DNA of 64,000 bases from Trebonia kvetii (GTDB lineage: Bacteria; Actinomycetota; Actinomycetes; Streptosporangiales; Streptosporangiaceae): assembly GCF_007827045.1 (NCBI RefSeq), contig NZ_RPFW01000001.1, positions 782,519-846,518 on the forward strand, in the 5' to 3' direction. Positions 35,647-46,260 of this stretch are shown one piece after another. The position numbers were made by a program, and so were the translations under genes. The first letter of the stretch is position 1, and every line of letters begins with the position of its first letter. The notes under the pieces are model-generated. The model had not been told where the DNA came from. It saw only the letters and a program-made list of their open reading frames with translations, and searched no databases.

Positions 35647-35860
35647 CGGGGCCGACCGGGGCGCCATCCGGGCGGCCCCGGGGAACGCCCGGGAGAAGAC
35701 GGCCGACGGTGGCTGGCGCGCGGAATCCGGCCTAGCCGAACGGGAACGTGGCGGCGCTCCCCCGGTTGGGCGCTGCCGGGGTGGTGAACACCAGAACCCG
35801 GTGCGTTCGCCGGACGTCACCAGCGGCAGGCGCGGTACTGCGAACCCCAGGGGGTATACG

Positions 35861-36241
35861 TCAGCTGGCGACAGGCTGCTGCCCGTCATGCTGAGCGGCG
35901 TGCTCGGCGTAGAACTCCCGGAACGCGGCGAACGCCCGCGCGCCGTACACGGTGGCCGGGCCGCCGTTCATCAGGAAGGTGACACCGATCGCCTCCGCCG
36001 CCTGCGCCGGGGTCGCGCCGTGCAGGACCGCAGCGTGGGCGTGCGCGGCGATGCACCCGTCGCACTCCTTGCTGACCGCGATCGCCAGCGCGATGAGCTC
36101 CTTGGTGCGCACGTCCAGCGCGCCCGCGGCCAGCGCCGAGTCATAGAGCTGCTTGTAGCCCGCGTACACCTGCGGGATCGCGTGCCGCAGCTCGCGGGAC
36201 GGCACCCGAAGCTCCTCCAGGACATCCTTGCCGTAACCCAT
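35861..36241 (-). CDS. Carboxymuconolactone decarboxylase/AhpD-like protein
   Basis: A 126-residue CMD-fold protein with the AhpD-type peroxidase motif ECDGCIAAHAHAA (C-x2-C followed by His). AhpD-like proteins use this pair for disulfide or persulfide reduction. It is divergent from the CsoR/CstR-like gene, and the operator at 36350 lies in the 196-bp gap between them. AAGGAG precedes the ATG at 36241. It fits an oxidative/sulfur stress unit. Confidence 0.88.
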   Translation of the reverse strand: MGYGKDVLEELRVPSRELRHAIPQVYAGYKQLYDSALAAGALDVRTKELIALAIAVSKECDGCIAAHAHAAVLHGATPAQAAEAIGVTFLMNGGPATVYGARAFAAFREFYAEHAAQHDGQQPVAS

Positions 36242-36349
36242 CGCCTGCTCCTTCCGTTGACAGCCCTGTGACTACAGCATCGACCGGGGCGCCCGGGCCG
36301 CGCGGCGGCCACAGGTCACCCCTGCCCGCCATTGGTCCCGCGCCCGACC

Positions 36350-36367
36350 GATACCCCGTCGGGTATA
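36350..36367. promoter_or_regulatory. CsoR/CstR-type operator in the divergent promoter
   Basis: GATACCC-CGTC-GGGTATA, one base off perfect symmetry, lies between the AhpD-like gene (36241, minus strand) and the repressor gene (36438, plus strand). A possible -10 TATAGT overlaps its right end at 36364-36369. It suggests autoregulation. Confidence 0.75.
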
Positions 36368-36371
36368 GTGA

Positions 36372-36701
<330 letters not shown>

Positions 36702-36727
36702 GCGCGAACCGGGAGGGACAGCGGAGA

Positions 36728-37327
36728 CCACAGAACAGGCAGCGTGGGACCAGCGCTACTCGGGACGGACCTGGTCTGGGGCGCCGGCCCGAACCGCTTC
36801 GTCACCGCGGAAGTAACCGCACTGGCAGCCGGGCGGGCGATCGACCTGGGGACCGGCGAAGGACGCAACGCGATCTGGCTCGCGGAACGCGGCTGGCAGG
36901 TTACGGCCGTGGACTTCTCCGCCGCCGGCCTGGCCCGGGCAAGCCGGCTGGCCGCCGAACGCGGGGTAAGCGTGGACTGGGTGCAGGCCGACCTGCTGGA
37001 CTACAAGCCCGCGCCCGGCGGCTACGACCTGGTACTCATCGCGTACATTCACCTGCCGTCCGCCAGCCTCGCGCGCGTCTTCCGCACTGCGGCCGCGGCG
37101 GTCGCGCCGGGCGGCACCTGCTGGTGATCGGCCACCACCGCGACAACATCACCCGCGGCCACGGCGGCCCGCAGGACCCCGGCCGGCTCTACACCCCCGC
37201 GGCGGTCACCGCGGAACTGGACAGCCTGGCCATCCGCCGGGCAGAACAGGTCATGCGGCCCGTGCGGACGCCCGAGGGCGAGCGCACCGCGATCGACACC
37301 CTGGTCCGGGCCGAGCGCCCGGCATAG
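36728..37327 (+). pseudogene. Class I SAM methyltransferase, frameshifted
   Basis: Across frames the protein reads AWDQRYSG, then WGAGPNRFVTAEV, AIDLGTGEGRNAIWLAERG (SAM motif I), VTAVDFSAAGL, DLVLIAYIHLP, and finally LVIGHHRDNITRGHGGPQDP. Losing one base near 36765 and another near 37120 explains the breaks. The start codon is not evident upstream. This type is found in thiol or small-molecule methyltransferases. It is not functional if the indels are real. Confidence 0.7.
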
Positions 37328-37352
37328 CCCCGCGCGGCTTACCCTGGCGGAG

Positions 37353-37742
37353 GTGCGACTGGCGGGACAAGCCAGCGCAGGCAGCCGCGTGGCTGCGGGC
37401 GGGCCCCGGCGGCCTGTTCCTGCTCGCGCTGCTGACGGGGCCGGGTCGGGGCTCGGCGCAGTGGCGTTCCGGTACCTGATCAGCTTCTTCACCTGGCTGG
37501 CCACCGGACACGCCGAGTTCGGTCAGGCCGGGCGCGTCCCAAGCGGGCACCTCTCCTGGCTGGGACCGGCGTTCTTCGTGCTGATCCGCGCGACCGGCGG
37601 CCTGCTCTACAGGCCGCTGATCTACCTGTTCGCCCGCGAAGCCCGCGGCCACGGGGTACCGGAGGTGATGATCGCGGTCGCCGACAACGGCGGCCGGATC
37701 CCGCGCCGAGCCGTGGGTGCGGGTCTGCGCGCTAAGCCATAA
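37353..37742 (+). pseudogene. ClC chloride channel, N-terminal remnant
   Basis: The first 30 codons read WLRAGPGGLFLLALLTG in one frame, and the rest AVAFRYLISFFTWLATGHAEF, WLGPAFFVLI and FAREARGHGVPEVMIAVADNGGRIPRR in another. GREARGHGVPEVM is the ClC selectivity-helix motif region. A single missing base near 37436 links the frames. The C-terminal two thirds of the channel are absent. Confidence 0.65.
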
Positions 37743-37746
37743 GCCG

Positions 37747-37929
37747 GCCGCCGCTGTGGCCCGCGTCCTTCCGCCAGCGGAGGTGGTTGCTGTGCTGGCC
37801 GATTACGCGGCCACCCACCCGCGTGCGTGGGCAGCCATGGAACCTGTCCTGCGGGACATCCTCGGCGGCAGCGGCGCTGCCAGTCCCCGGCTGCCCGTGG
37901 TCGCCCTCGAATCCGGCCGCGCGAGCTGA
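37747..37929 (+). pseudogene. C-terminal fragment of a deazaflavin (F420)-dependent nitroreductase-like protein
   Basis: LPPAEVVAVLADYAATHPRAWAAMEPVLRDILGG and LPVVALES resemble the C-terminus of DUF385/deazaflavin-dependent oxidoreductases. The start and most of the protein are missing, and it abuts the ClC remnant. Identification is from short similarity only. Confidence 0.45.
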
Positions 37930-38056
37930 CTGCCTGCTCGATCCCCCCCGGCTAAAGGTCCGGCAGGCCCGGCCCCATGCGATGGACGGCCCTCAGCTCG
38001 TGGCGGGACGTGACGCACTGGACTGCCTGGTACATTCCGGCGCTAGCATGGGCTGC

Positions 38057-38659
38057 ATGCCGGGTGAGCCGATGACCAGGCGCGGGCGCGCCAGCCGTGA
38101 GCGGATCGTGGAGCGGGCCGCGGAGCTGTTCGCCGAGCGCGGGATCGCGTCCGTCAGCGTGGATGAGGTGCTGGCGGCGGCGGGTGCGGGAAAGGGCCAG
38201 TTCTACCACTACTTCCGCGGCCGGGATGAGCTGGCGGCGGCGGCGGTCGGGTTCCGCTGCGGGCAGGTGGTGGCCGGGCTGACAGAGGCCCTGGGCGGGG
38301 TGTCGTCGCTGGCCGGGCTGGAGCAGGCGCTGGCCGGGTTCATGACCGGGTTCGAGCAGTCGGGCATCCCTGGCTGTCCGATCGGGACGCTGGCGACCGA
38401 GGTCGCCGGCCGCAACGAGGACGCGCGGCTGCAGGCCGCCGCCGGGTTCGACGCCTGGGAACGGCTGCTGGCCGGCGCGCTCGAGCGGATGCGCCAGCGG
38501 GGCGAGCTGCGGGCGGACACCGCGCCCGCCGTGCTGGCCACGGGGCTGCTGGCCAGCATCGAGGGCGGGATGGTGCTCAGCCAGGTCCGCAAGGACATGG
38601 CGCCGCTGCGGATCGCGGTAGACGCGGGGCTCGGGCAGGTGCGAGCGCACCTCGCCTGA
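38057..38659 (+). CDS. TetR-family transcriptional regulator
   Basis: A 200-residue TetR protein with helix-turn-helix VSVDEVLAAAGAGKGQFYHYFRGRDELAAA. The C-terminus has FEQSGIPGCPIGTLATEV and a TGLLASIEGGMVLSQVRKD region seen in the group that controls MFS exporters and acrylate/aldehyde genes. The adjacent MFS gene, 73 bp downstream, is a likely target. Starts at 38048, 38057 and 38072 are all possible. Confidence 0.88.
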   Translation: MPGEPMTRRGRASRERIVERAAELFAERGIASVSVDEVLAAAGAGKGQFYHYFRGRDELAAAAVGFRCGQVVAGLTEALGGVSSLAGLEQALAGFMTGFEQSGIPGCPIGTLATEVAGRNEDARLQAAAGFDAWERLLAGALERMRQRGELRADTAPAVLATGLLASIEGGMVLSQVRKDMAPLRIAVDAGLGQVRAHLA

Positions 38660-38732
38660 CTCTGTACTAAATCGTCCACTTACTGTTAGCCTCGGACTGT
38701 ACTAATCCGTCCAGTCGTGGAGGCTGACCCTC

Positions 38733-40216
38733 GTGACCGCCCCGCCCGCCTCGTTCCTGGCTACCCGCCGCGGCAGGCTGCTCCTGCTGCTGCTGTGCGC
38801 GGCGCAGTTCCTCGATGTCGTCGATTCGTCGATCATGAACGTCGCCCTGCCATCGATCCGCCGTGACCTGGGCTTCTCGGCGCAGGGCCTGCAGTGGGTG
38901 CTGTCGGGCTACCTGGTCACCTACGGCGGGCTGCTGCTGCTCGGCGGCCGGGCCGGGGACCTGCTCGGGCGCCGCCGATGCTCGTGACGGGCACCGCAGT
39001 GTTCGCCGCCTGCTCGCTGGCGGGCGGCCTGGCCACCGGCGCGGGCATGCTGGTCGGCGCCCGGCTCGGGCAGGGCGCCGGCGCGGCGCTGATGGCGCCG
39101 GCTGGCCTGTCGATCCTGACGACGAGCTTCAACTCCGGCGACGACCGTAACCGGGCGCTCGGCGTCTGGGGCGCGATCTCAGGCCTGGCCGCCGCGGCCG
39201 GGGTGTTCCTCGGCGGGGTGCTGTCCCAGGGACCGGGATGGCGGTGGGTGCTGTTCGTCAACCTGCCGGTCTGCGCGCTGATCCTCTTCGGCGCCTACCG
39301 GCTGGTCCCCGGCGGGCGGCCCGCCGCCCGGCCCGCGGGCTTCGACATCCCCGGCGCGGTCCTGGCCACCGGCGGCATGCTGCTGGTGGTCTACGCCCTC
39401 GTCCGGGCACCGGAGCAGGGCTGGGGCAGTGCCCGCACGATCGGGGAGCTCGCCACCGCGGCCGTCCTGCTCGTCGCTTTCGCCATCGCCGAACTGCGGC
39501 GCCACGACCCGCTGTTCCCGTTCTCCATCTTCCGCGTCCAGGGCCTCGCGGCCTCGGATGCTGTGCAGATGATCGCGTTCGCCGCGTTCGTGTCGGTGTT
39601 TTACTTCCTCACCCTCTACATGCAGAACGTCGTCGGCTTCAGCCCTATCCGCAGCGGCTCGGCCTACCTTCCTGTCACCGCCGGCATCGTGGTCGCCGCC
39701 GGGATCTCCGCACAGTTGTTCGCCCGCATCGGCACCCGGCCGGTGATCGTCGCCGGGGCGCTGATCGCCGCCGCCGGGGTCTGGTACCTGTCCCGCATCC
39801 CGGTCCACGGCACATACCCAGAAAACCTGCTCCCCGGGCTGGTGATCATGGCGATCGGGATCGGCGCCGTCCTGGTCTCCGTCACCACCGCCGCCAACGC
39901 CGGCGTCCCGGCCGACAAGGCCGGGCTCGCCGCCGGCATGCTGAGCGCCTCCCAGCAGCTCGGCACCGCCCTCGGCCTGGCGATCTTCTCCGCCTTCGCC
40001 ACCGCCCGCACCAGCACGCTGCTCACCGCGCACGCCCCCAGGGACGCCGCGCTCACGCAAGGCTTCCACCGCGCCCTGCTCGCCTGCGCGATCTTCCTGC
40101 TCGCCGCCGCCGTCATCGCGCTTCGCGCCACCAACACCCGCGGCGAGCCCGCCGCCTCCCCAGCCGACACCTACGCCTCCCCCGGCCAGGTCCCCGCGCC
40201 GGAACCGGCCGATTAG
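38733..40216 (+). pseudogene. MFS exporter (EmrB/QacA family) with one frameshift
   Basis: N-terminus DSSIMNVALPSIRRDLGFSAQGLQWVLSGYLVTYGG, and the rest GRAGDLLGRRR, GARLGQGAGAALMAPAG, GWRWVLFVNLPVC and many TM helices up to 40216. A single base missing near 38979 (GRRRMLVTG) breaks the frame after the third helix. The GTG start at 38733 is used. Downstream of the TetR at 38057; function (export) stands if the indel is an error, otherwise a pseudogene. Confidence 0.8.
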
Positions 40217-40295
40217 CCCTCGTCCGCGGAACGCACGCTGACCGGCAGCGAACCGGCAGCCGAAGTCCTCTAGTCAAGGGAAATAAGGAGATCAG

Positions 40296-40640
40296 ATGAA
40301 ATTCCTGCTCCAGGTCCGCTTCAACGGCGCTGACAAGGTGATCGGCGCGCTCCCCGCCGAGGAGCAAAAGAAAATGACCGCCGAATTCGAAGGGATCCGC
40401 CGCTCACCGGGCGTGCTCGACGGCAACCAGCTCCAGGCCGCGAGCGAGGCGGCGACGGTCGGCGTGAAGGACGGGACGACGCAGGTGACCGCCGGCCCCG
40501 CCGTCGAGGCGGGAAACGAGCTGGACGGCTACTACGTTTACGACGCGCCCGGCCTCGACGCGGCGACCGCGTTCGCGGCCCGGATTCCGGTCACCCGCTT
40601 CGGCGGGACCGTCGAGGTCCGCCCGATGCTGGAGCGCTAG
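40296..40640 (+). CDS. YciI/DGPF-domain protein
   Basis: A 114-residue dimeric alpha-beta protein of the YCII-related family (MKFLLQVRFNG, GVLDGNQLQAASEAATV, ELDGYYVYDAPGLDAATAFAARIPV). These sometimes act in sigma-factor or degradative operons. A closely following glyoxalase gene is 2 bp downstream, so they are cotranscribed. AAGGAG precedes the ATG. Confidence 0.82.
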   Translation: MKFLLQVRFNGADKVIGALPAEEQKKMTAEFEGIRRSPGVLDGNQLQAASEAATVGVKDGTTQVTAGPAVEAGNELDGYYVYDAPGLDAATAFAARIPVTRFGGTVEVRPMLER

Positions 40641-40642
40641 CG

Positions 40643-41035
40643 ATGGCCAAGTTCCCGGCGCCCGCAGAGGGAATCGTCCTCGCGCACTTCATCGTCGCCT
40701 CCGACATCGGCCGGTCGCAGCGCTTCTACGCCGAGGTGCTCGGCGGCGAGGTGCTGCGGGACGGGGAGCCGTCGATCGTCGCCCTCGCCAACGGCTGGAT
40801 CATCATCAACGCAGGCGGGCCGCCCACCGATGACAAGCCGACGGTGACGCTGGAGCCGCCGCACGACCTCGATCACGTCAGCAGCTTCCTCAACATCCGC
40901 GTCGCCGACATCCACGCCGTCTACCAGCAGTGGCGTAACCGCGGGGCTCAGTTCCTGACACCGCCATCCGACCGCGGCCCGGAACTGCGCTGCTACATGC
41001 GCGATCCAGACGGCCACCTCATCGAAGTCGGCTAG
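40643..41035 (+). CDS. VOC/glyoxalase-family protein
   Basis: A 130-residue vicinal-oxygen-chelate protein (VLAHFIVASDIGRSQRFYAEVLGGEVLRDGEP, FLNIRVADIHAVYQQWRNRGAQFL, CYMRDPDGHLIEVG). The C-terminal motif is that of lyase/isomerase-type glyoxalase folds; substrate unknown. Follows the YciI gene 2 bp away. Confidence 0.85.
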   Translation: MAKFPAPAEGIVLAHFIVASDIGRSQRFYAEVLGGEVLRDGEPSIVALANGWIIINAGGPPTDDKPTVTLEPPHDLDHVSSFLNIRVADIHAVYQQWRNRGAQFLTPPSDRGPELRCYMRDPDGHLIEVG

Positions 41036-41528
41036 CGCATCCCAGATAGCCCCAGAGGCAGCGGCAGGCGCTCATTACGGCATGGGGCTGCGCATGGCAA
41101 CGAAGGCACCGAAGACAGGAATCCGCAAAGGTCAGTCTGTCGGCGAAGACCTGCGTTGCGCGCGGCCTCGTGCCGAGCGCCAGGCCGGCCGCCGCGTCGG
41201 CGCCGTCCGCTTCATGAACGTCACTGGACGGCCGTGGCGGGGACGAGCCTGCATACCTCGCGAGATCGCGAGACCGCAATTCGCGCTCGGCGTACCCGAT
41301 GTCCACGCCGGCATGCACGCGGCGGCGAACCCTGCCACCGGCCTGCTTCAGGCTCCCGCTGGTCCGTCGTCACGACGGGCTGTCCGTCTTCGCTGACCCA
41401 GCAGCCGGCCGCGAGGCAGCCGGATGTCGCCACGTGAACGTCAGACAGTTCGCGGTCATCGGAATGGCAGGCGGCCGTCCGCGGAGGGAATCGCCGTTTA
41501 CCGGAGCGCGGGGCGATGCCGCTGGGTT
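41036..41528. other. 493-bp gap without a clear gene
   Basis: Only Arg/Pro-rich frames are present. No repeat, RNA or regulatory motif stands out. Confidence 0.4.
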
Positions 41529-42317
41529 TCACTTGCGCTGGTACAGCAGGGCGGCGAGCGGCGCGAAGGCCGCGATCAGTACCCCGGCCGCGGCCACCGG
41601 CCAGAGCACCTGCGCTGTGGTGGCGGTGCCGGCCGTCAGTGTCCGGGTGGCGGTGACGAGGTGGCTGACCGGGTTGGCGTTGCTCACGGCGTGCAGCCAG
41701 CCAGGCATGGTGGCGGGGTCGACGAAGATGCTGCTCATGAAGGTGACGGGGAACAGGATGACGAAGCCGATGCTCATCACGGCGTTCGGCGAGCGCAGGA
41801 CCAGTCCCAGCGTGATCCAGGCCCACGACAGGGCCGAGGCGAACGCCACGACGAGCGCGGTGGCGGCGAGGACCCCGGCGGCGCCCCCGGCCGGCCGGTA
41901 GCCCATCGCGAGGCCGAGCCCGATGACGATCGCTGCGGCCAGCAGGTACCGTCCGATGTCTCCGAGCAGCGCGCCGACGATCGGCGCGGGCCGCCAGATG
42001 GGCATGGACCGGAACCGGTCGAATGCCCCGGTGGCGAGGTCGGCGTTGAGGGTGACGCCGCTGTAGACGGTGACGAACATGACGGCAAGCGCGAGCGTGC
42101 CGGGCAGCAGGAACTGCAGGTAGCCGTGCGTGGAACCGGCCAGCGCGCCGCCGAACAGGTAGGTGAACAGCAGCGTGAACAGTATCGGGATGCCGATGAC
42201 GTCGCCCAGCTGTTCCGGTACGTGCTTGATCTTGAGCAGGGACCGCCACGCGAACGCGAGCGACGCCGCCGCCGGGCCGGCCGGGGCCGGACGCTCGTGC
42301 CATGAGATCGCGGTCAT
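41529..42317 (-). CDS. ABC-2 type transporter permease
   Basis: A 262-residue six-helix permease of the DrrB type ([83 protein letters not shown]). It exports a drug or lipid-like compound with the ATPase encoded upstream (4-bp overlap). A divergent TetR (43379) probably regulates both. ATG at 42317 chosen. Confidence 0.9.
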   Translation of the reverse strand: MTAISWHERPAPAGPAAASLAFAWRSLLKIKHVPEQLGDVIGIPILFTLLFTYLFGGALAGSTHGYLQFLLPGTLALAVMFVTVYSGVTLNADLATGAFDRFRSMPIWRPAPIVGALLGDIGRYLLAAAIVIGLGLAMGYRPAGGAAGVLAATALVVAFASALSWAWITLGLVLRSPNAVMSIGFVILFPVTFMSSIFVDPATMPGWLHAVSNANPVSHLVTATRTLTAGTATTAQVLWPVAAAGVLIAAFAPLAALLYQRK

Positions 42318-43351
42318 CGGACGGCCTCCGCTCCGGCCGGTCCCGGCTGCGGCTGTTCCGGCCGCGCCGGCGCGGCGTGGGTGCCCGTGAGCGCGAGGAA
42401 GACCTCGTCGAGGCTGGGCTGGCCGAGCGCGAAGTCGCTCACCCCGATCCCGGCGCCGGCAAGCCGGCCGAGCGCGTGCGCGGCGAGCTCGCCGGCGGCC
42501 TCGGCGCGCTGCTGGGCCGGGATCCGGGCGGAGAAGACGGCCGGGTCGGGCTCGTCGCGGACGGTGATCTGGTGGTCGGCGATCAGGTCGCGGGCGCGGT
42601 CCCGCTGGGCCGGGTCGAGCAGCCGGATCCGGATGCCCGCGCTGCCCACGGAGGCTTTCAGCTCGCCGCGGGTGCCCGCGGCGATCACCCGGCCGTGGTC
42701 GATAACCCCGATCCGGTCGGCGAGCTTGTCGGCCTCGTCGAGGTACTGCGTGGTGAGCAGCACCGTCGTCCCGTCCGCCACGATGCCGCGGACGATCTCC
42801 CACAGCGCGCTGCGGCTGCGCGGGTCAAGGCCGATGGTCGGCTCGTCGAGGAACAACAGGTCGGGAGCGACGATGATGCTGGCGGCGAGGTCCAGCTTGC
42901 GGCGCATGCCTCCCGACAGCCGGCTGGCCTGGTGCCGCGCGGCGCCGGTCAGGTCGAACGCCGCCAGGAGCTCGCCTGCCCGCCGCCTGGCCCGGCGCCG
43001 GGAGTAGCCGAGCAGGCGGCCGAGCAGGACCAGGTTCTCCTCGGCGGTCAGGTCGGCGTCGACGGACGCGAACTGCCCGGTGAGGCTGACCAGCCTGCGC
43101 ACGGCGGCGGCCTCGCGGACGACGTCGCGGCCCAGCACGCGGGCGCTGCCGCCGTCGGGGCGCAGCAGCGTGGCAAGGATGCGGATCGTGGTCGTCTTGC
43201 CGGCCCCGTTGGGGCCGAGGACGCCGTAGACGCAGCCGCGAGGAACGGTGAGGCTCACGCCGTCGACTGCGCGGGTCGCGCCGAAGGTCTTGACCAGGCC
43301 GTCCGTCTCGATGGCGAGGTCGCCGGTAATTTTGGGTGTTCTAGAGTTCAC
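42314..43351 (-). CDS. ABC transporter ATP-binding protein (DrrA-like)
   Basis: A 345-residue ATPase with Walker [16 protein letters not shown]-loop [11 protein letters not shown], signature [14 protein letters not shown], Walker [17 protein letters not shown] and the H loop [20 protein letters not shown]. The C-terminus follows the drug-resistance DrrA subtype. It powers the adjacent ABC-2 permease. It is divergent from the TetR at 43379, with 27 bp between the starts. Confidence 0.93.
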   Translation of the reverse strand: MNSRTPKITGDLAIETDGLVKTFGATRAVDGVSLTVPRGCVYGVLGPNGAGKTTTIRILATLLRPDGGSARVLGRDVVREAAAVRRLVSLTGQFASVDADLTAEENLVLLGRLLGYSRRRARRRAGELLAAFDLTGAARHQASRLSGGMRRKLDLAASIIVAPDLLFLDEPTIGLDPRSRSALWEIVRGIVADGTTVLLTTQYLDEADKLADRIGVIDHGRVIAAGTRGELKASVGSAGIRIRLLDPAQRDRARDLIADHQITVRDEPDPAVFSARIPAQQRAEAAGELAAHALGRLAGAGIGVSDFALGQPSLDEVFLALTGTHAAPARPEQPQPGPAGAEAVR

Positions 43352-43378
43352 GCGATCAGGCTAATACGATTGGGCCAT

Positions 43379-43984
43379 ATGGACAATTCAGATGGACAGG
43401 CCGGGCGGACAGCTGCGTCCGCGCCGACCCGGGAGAAGCTGATGGCGGCGGCCGCGGAGCTGATCGCCGAACTCGGCTGGGGGCGGGTGACTACCCGGGC
43501 GGTCGCCGAGCGCGCGGGCCTGCCGCACGGCGCGGTCAGCTACCACTTCCGCGGCAAGCAGGAACTGCTGACCGAGGCGGCGATGTTCGCGTTCGCGCGG
43601 GCCGTCCCGGAGGACGAGTTCGCGGCGCTGGCCGGCGTGGAGGACCTGATCGGGTTTATCGCAGCCGAGGTGGCCGACCCAGACGCGATCGACCCGGTGC
43701 TGTCCCGGCTGATGTTCGAGGCGATGGGCGAGGCCGAGCGCGACCCGGCACTGCGGGAGCGGATGGGCGCGATGCTCGCCCGGTACCGCGAGCTGATGAT
43801 CGCCGCGGTCCGTGCCGAGCAGCAGCGCGGCGCCGTCTTCGACGGCGCCCCGGCCGACGCGATCGCCACCCTGCTCGGCGCGGTCGGCGACGGGCTGCTG
43901 CTGCATGCGCGGCTCGACCCCGGCCTCGACGTGCCCGCCGCCCTTAGCGCGCTCCGCGCCCTGCTTGCCCCGCGACCTTCCTGA
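43379..43984 (+). CDS. TetR-family regulator of the ABC transporter
   Basis: A 201-residue TetR protein with helix-turn-helix VTTRAVAERAGLPHGAVSYHFRGKQELLTEAAM and a C-terminal ligand domain (VEDLIGFIAAEVADPDAIDPVLSRL, RYRELMIAAVRAEQQRG). The ATG is in CCATATGG, overlapping any operator in the 27-bp shared promoter with the ABC ATPase. The ABC exporter is the obvious target. Confidence 0.9.
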   Translation: MDNSDGQAGRTAASAPTREKLMAAAAELIAELGWGRVTTRAVAERAGLPHGAVSYHFRGKQELLTEAAMFAFARAVPEDEFAALAGVEDLIGFIAAEVADPDAIDPVLSRLMFEAMGEAERDPALRERMGAMLARYRELMIAAVRAEQQRGAVFDGAPADAIATLLGAVGDGLLLHARLDPGLDVPAALSALRALLAPRPS

Positions 43985-44255
43985 GCGGGGACCGGCTCCA
44001 GCGCGCCATGGGCCGGCAGTAACGCAGAAGAGGACAGCCGCGCCCGCTTGTGACGTCGGCACGCGGCTGCGGGCTGATCCCCTGGTCGTCTCCGGCTGCG
44101 CCGACCAGCAGTGCGGGCGCGCTAGCCGCAGCGCATGCTCCTGCCGGCAGGGCACATCAGGGCCGTCAGCGGGGTCGGCTGGCGAGGCAGTCACCCGCTT
44201 TCGTTCCGGATGGATCTGCTGTCCCTTCCCGAACGGAGGGTGGCGACTCTCGGCG

Positions 44256-44609
44256 TCACCGGCGCTTGCGGGCGGGCGCGGCCGGCTTGGGCGGCAGGTC
44301 GCCGGCGTAGCCGGCGGCGGCGTCGACCCACTGGCGCAGCGCGTCACCGCGCAGGCCCTCGGGGTCGACGAAGATCATGCCCTTCATGGGCCGGCCGGTG
44401 AAGTCCATCGGCCGGACGTGCGGCTGTCCCAGGGCCCGGCTTGCGCCCTCGGGGCCGAGGCGGACCATGAGGGCGTCTTTGACGATGCCGCAGAACATGT
44501 GGCCGCCGAGCAGGAACGCCAGGCCGCCGAACATCTGCCGCTCGGTCACCGCCGCGCTGGGCGGGAGCACTGCCCTGACCCGGTCGGCCAGGTCCTCGTC
44601 GTAAGCCAC
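44256..44609 (-). CDS. TfoX N-terminal domain protein
   Basis: A 117-residue TfoX-N protein (VTERQMFGGLAFLLGGHMFCGIVKDALMVRLG, GRPMKGMIFVDPEGL). In actinobacteria these are small proteins of unknown function found with MarR- or VOC-type genes. A VOC gene lies 88 bp upstream on the same strand. The start is ATG at 44609. Confidence 0.85.
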   Translation of the reverse strand: MAYDEDLADRVRAVLPPSAAVTERQMFGGLAFLLGGHMFCGIVKDALMVRLGPEGASRALGQPHVRPMDFTGRPMKGMIFVDPEGLRGDALRQWVDAAAGYAGDLPPKPAAPARKRR

Positions 44610-44697
44610 GGCTACCCTCCAGGTTCCTTCTTTTATGAACGGGCCGGCCGGCGGCCGGGTCGCGTCCAGGACGGTTTCCGGCCGCCGGGAGGCGCCG

Positions 44698-45060
44698 TCA
44701 GCCTTGGCCGGCGTGCGGCTTGAACAATGCGAGGCGGGCCCCGCCCGGGTCGGCTATCGTCACCGACGCGCCGGCCGGCCCGTCCGCCGGGCCGGCGATC
44801 ACGGTAGCGCCCAGCGATACCGCCCGCTTGGCCGCCTCGTCCAGGTCCTCCACCAGCACGTAGGGCAGCCAGCCGGCGCCGTCTGCCGTGGTTGCCTGCG
44901 TGATGCCTGCCCATGGCTGCTGCCCGTCGGTGATCCACGCATGGTACGGCCCGGCGCTCTCGGCCGGGGCGACCGCCCAGCCGAACATGGCGCTGTAGAA
45001 CTCGCGCGCCTGGCCGGCGTCGGCAGCGCTCAGGTCGAACCACATGAACTGTCCTGGCAT
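44698..45060 (-). CDS. VOC/glyoxalase-family protein
   Basis: A 120-residue VOC protein (FMWFDLSAADAGQAREFYSAMFGWAVAP, LPYVLVEDLDEAAKRAVSLGATVIAGP, TIADPGGARLALFKPH). ATG at 45060 follows GGGACATGAG. The neighbouring TfoX gene is on the same strand. Substrate unknown. Confidence 0.87.
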   Translation of the reverse strand: MPGQFMWFDLSAADAGQAREFYSAMFGWAVAPAESAGPYHAWITDGQQPWAGITQATTADGAGWLPYVLVEDLDEAAKRAVSLGATVIAGPADGPAGASVTIADPGGARLALFKPHAGQG

Positions 45061-45151
45061 CTCATGTCCCTTCCATCGGTTCGCCGACGGCCTGGATGTA
45101 CCTCGGCCGCCATGTCTGATCCCGGCCGCGCCCGGAACTAATCGGCCTGTC

Positions 45152-46168
45152 ATGACCCGGCGCTACCCTGAGCCGGTGAGCACGTTCCAGACCGAGGACA
45201 GCCCGGTTGCCGCGGACCTGCTCGCCGCTGCCCGGGCAGGCGACGGCGAGGCATTCAAGCTCCTGACCGGCCCGCACCTGCGCGCCCTGCACGTGCACGC
45301 GTACCGGATGCTGGGCTCCCTGGACGACGCGGACGAGGCCGTCCAGGACGCGCTGCTCAGTGCCTGGCGGGCGCTGGGTACCTATCAGGGCCAGGCGCCG
45401 CTGAGCCACTGGCTGTACCGGATCACCACTACCAGCAGCCTGAAGGTCATCCGCGCCAAAAGCCGCCGTCCGGTCCCGGCCGGGGAGATCGGCCACCTGC
45501 AGCCCTACCCCGACCGCCTCCTGGACCAGCTCACCGGCCCCGGTGCCGACCCCGCCGCGATCGCCGAACGGCGCGAGAGCGTCGCGCTGGCGTTCATCAC
45601 CGCGCTGCAGCGGCTGCCCGCCAGGCAGCGCGCCGCCCTCATCCTGCGCGACGTGCTGGCCTGGAACGCCGCCGAGGTGGCCGCCCTGCTGGAGATCAGC
45701 GTCCCCGCCGTTAACAGCGCCCTGCAGCGCGCCCGGGTCACCCTGTCCGGCACACGGCCCGCGGACAGCGTCACCGCCCGCCCGCGGCTGGATGCCCGCC
45801 AGCGGCAGGTCCTGGACCGGTTCACCGACGCGTGGCAGCGCTGCGACATCGAGGCCCTGGCTGCGCTGCTGCGCGAGGACGTGGTCCTGTCCATGCCGCC
45901 CGAGCTGGCCACGATCTCCGGACGCACCGAGGTCACCCGCTTCTTCGCCACCGTCCCGGCCGGCGGCCGCCTGGACACGATCCGCCTGGTCGCCACCGCC
46001 GCCAACGGCCACCCGGCGCTGGCCGCCTACCTGCCGGACCAGTCGGCCCGCTGCCACGGGTACGGGATCATGGTCTTCACATTCGCCGATGACGGCATCA
46101 CCACCATTACCGGCTTCCCCAGTCCTGACCTGTTCGAGAGGTTCGGCCTGCCCCGCACACGCGACTGA
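45152..46168 (+). CDS. ECF sigma factor with SnoaL-like C-terminal domain (SigG/ECF41-like)
   Basis: A 338-residue sigma factor: sigma-2 (LRALHVHAYRMLGSLDDADEAVQDALLSAWRAL and SHWLYRITTTSSLKVIR) and sigma-4 (LPARQRAALILRDVLAWNAAEVAALLEISVPAVNSALQRAR). A C-terminal SnoaL-like domain (about 215-335, DAWQRCDIEALAALLREDVVLSMPPEL) follows. ECF sigma factors with this tail usually act without a separate anti-sigma and are tuned by the tail. ATG at 45152; a GTG at 45176 is an alternative. Confidence 0.9.
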   Translation: MTRRYPEPVSTFQTEDSPVAADLLAAARAGDGEAFKLLTGPHLRALHVHAYRMLGSLDDADEAVQDALLSAWRALGTYQGQAPLSHWLYRITTTSSLKVIRAKSRRPVPAGEIGHLQPYPDRLLDQLTGPGADPAAIAERRESVALAFITALQRLPARQRAALILRDVLAWNAAEVAALLEISVPAVNSALQRARVTLSGTRPADSVTARPRLDARQRQVLDRFTDAWQRCDIEALAALLREDVVLSMPPELATISGRTEVTRFFATVPAGGRLDTIRLVATAANGHPALAAYLPDQSARCHGYGIMVFTFADDGITTITGFPSPDLFERFGLPRTRD

Positions 46169-46260
46169 CACAGCCAGGGCGGGAATGATCTTGTAACCTC
46201 CCGCTGGCATCCGGGGACGATAGGACGGGACGAAGAGTCCCGTCCCGGGAGGGGACCAAG

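Noticed and set aside
35841..35858. Fourth CsoR/CstR-type operator
   Set aside because: Only one half (GGGTATA) is good, the other is CGAACCC, and it lies at the 3' end of a gene rather than before one.
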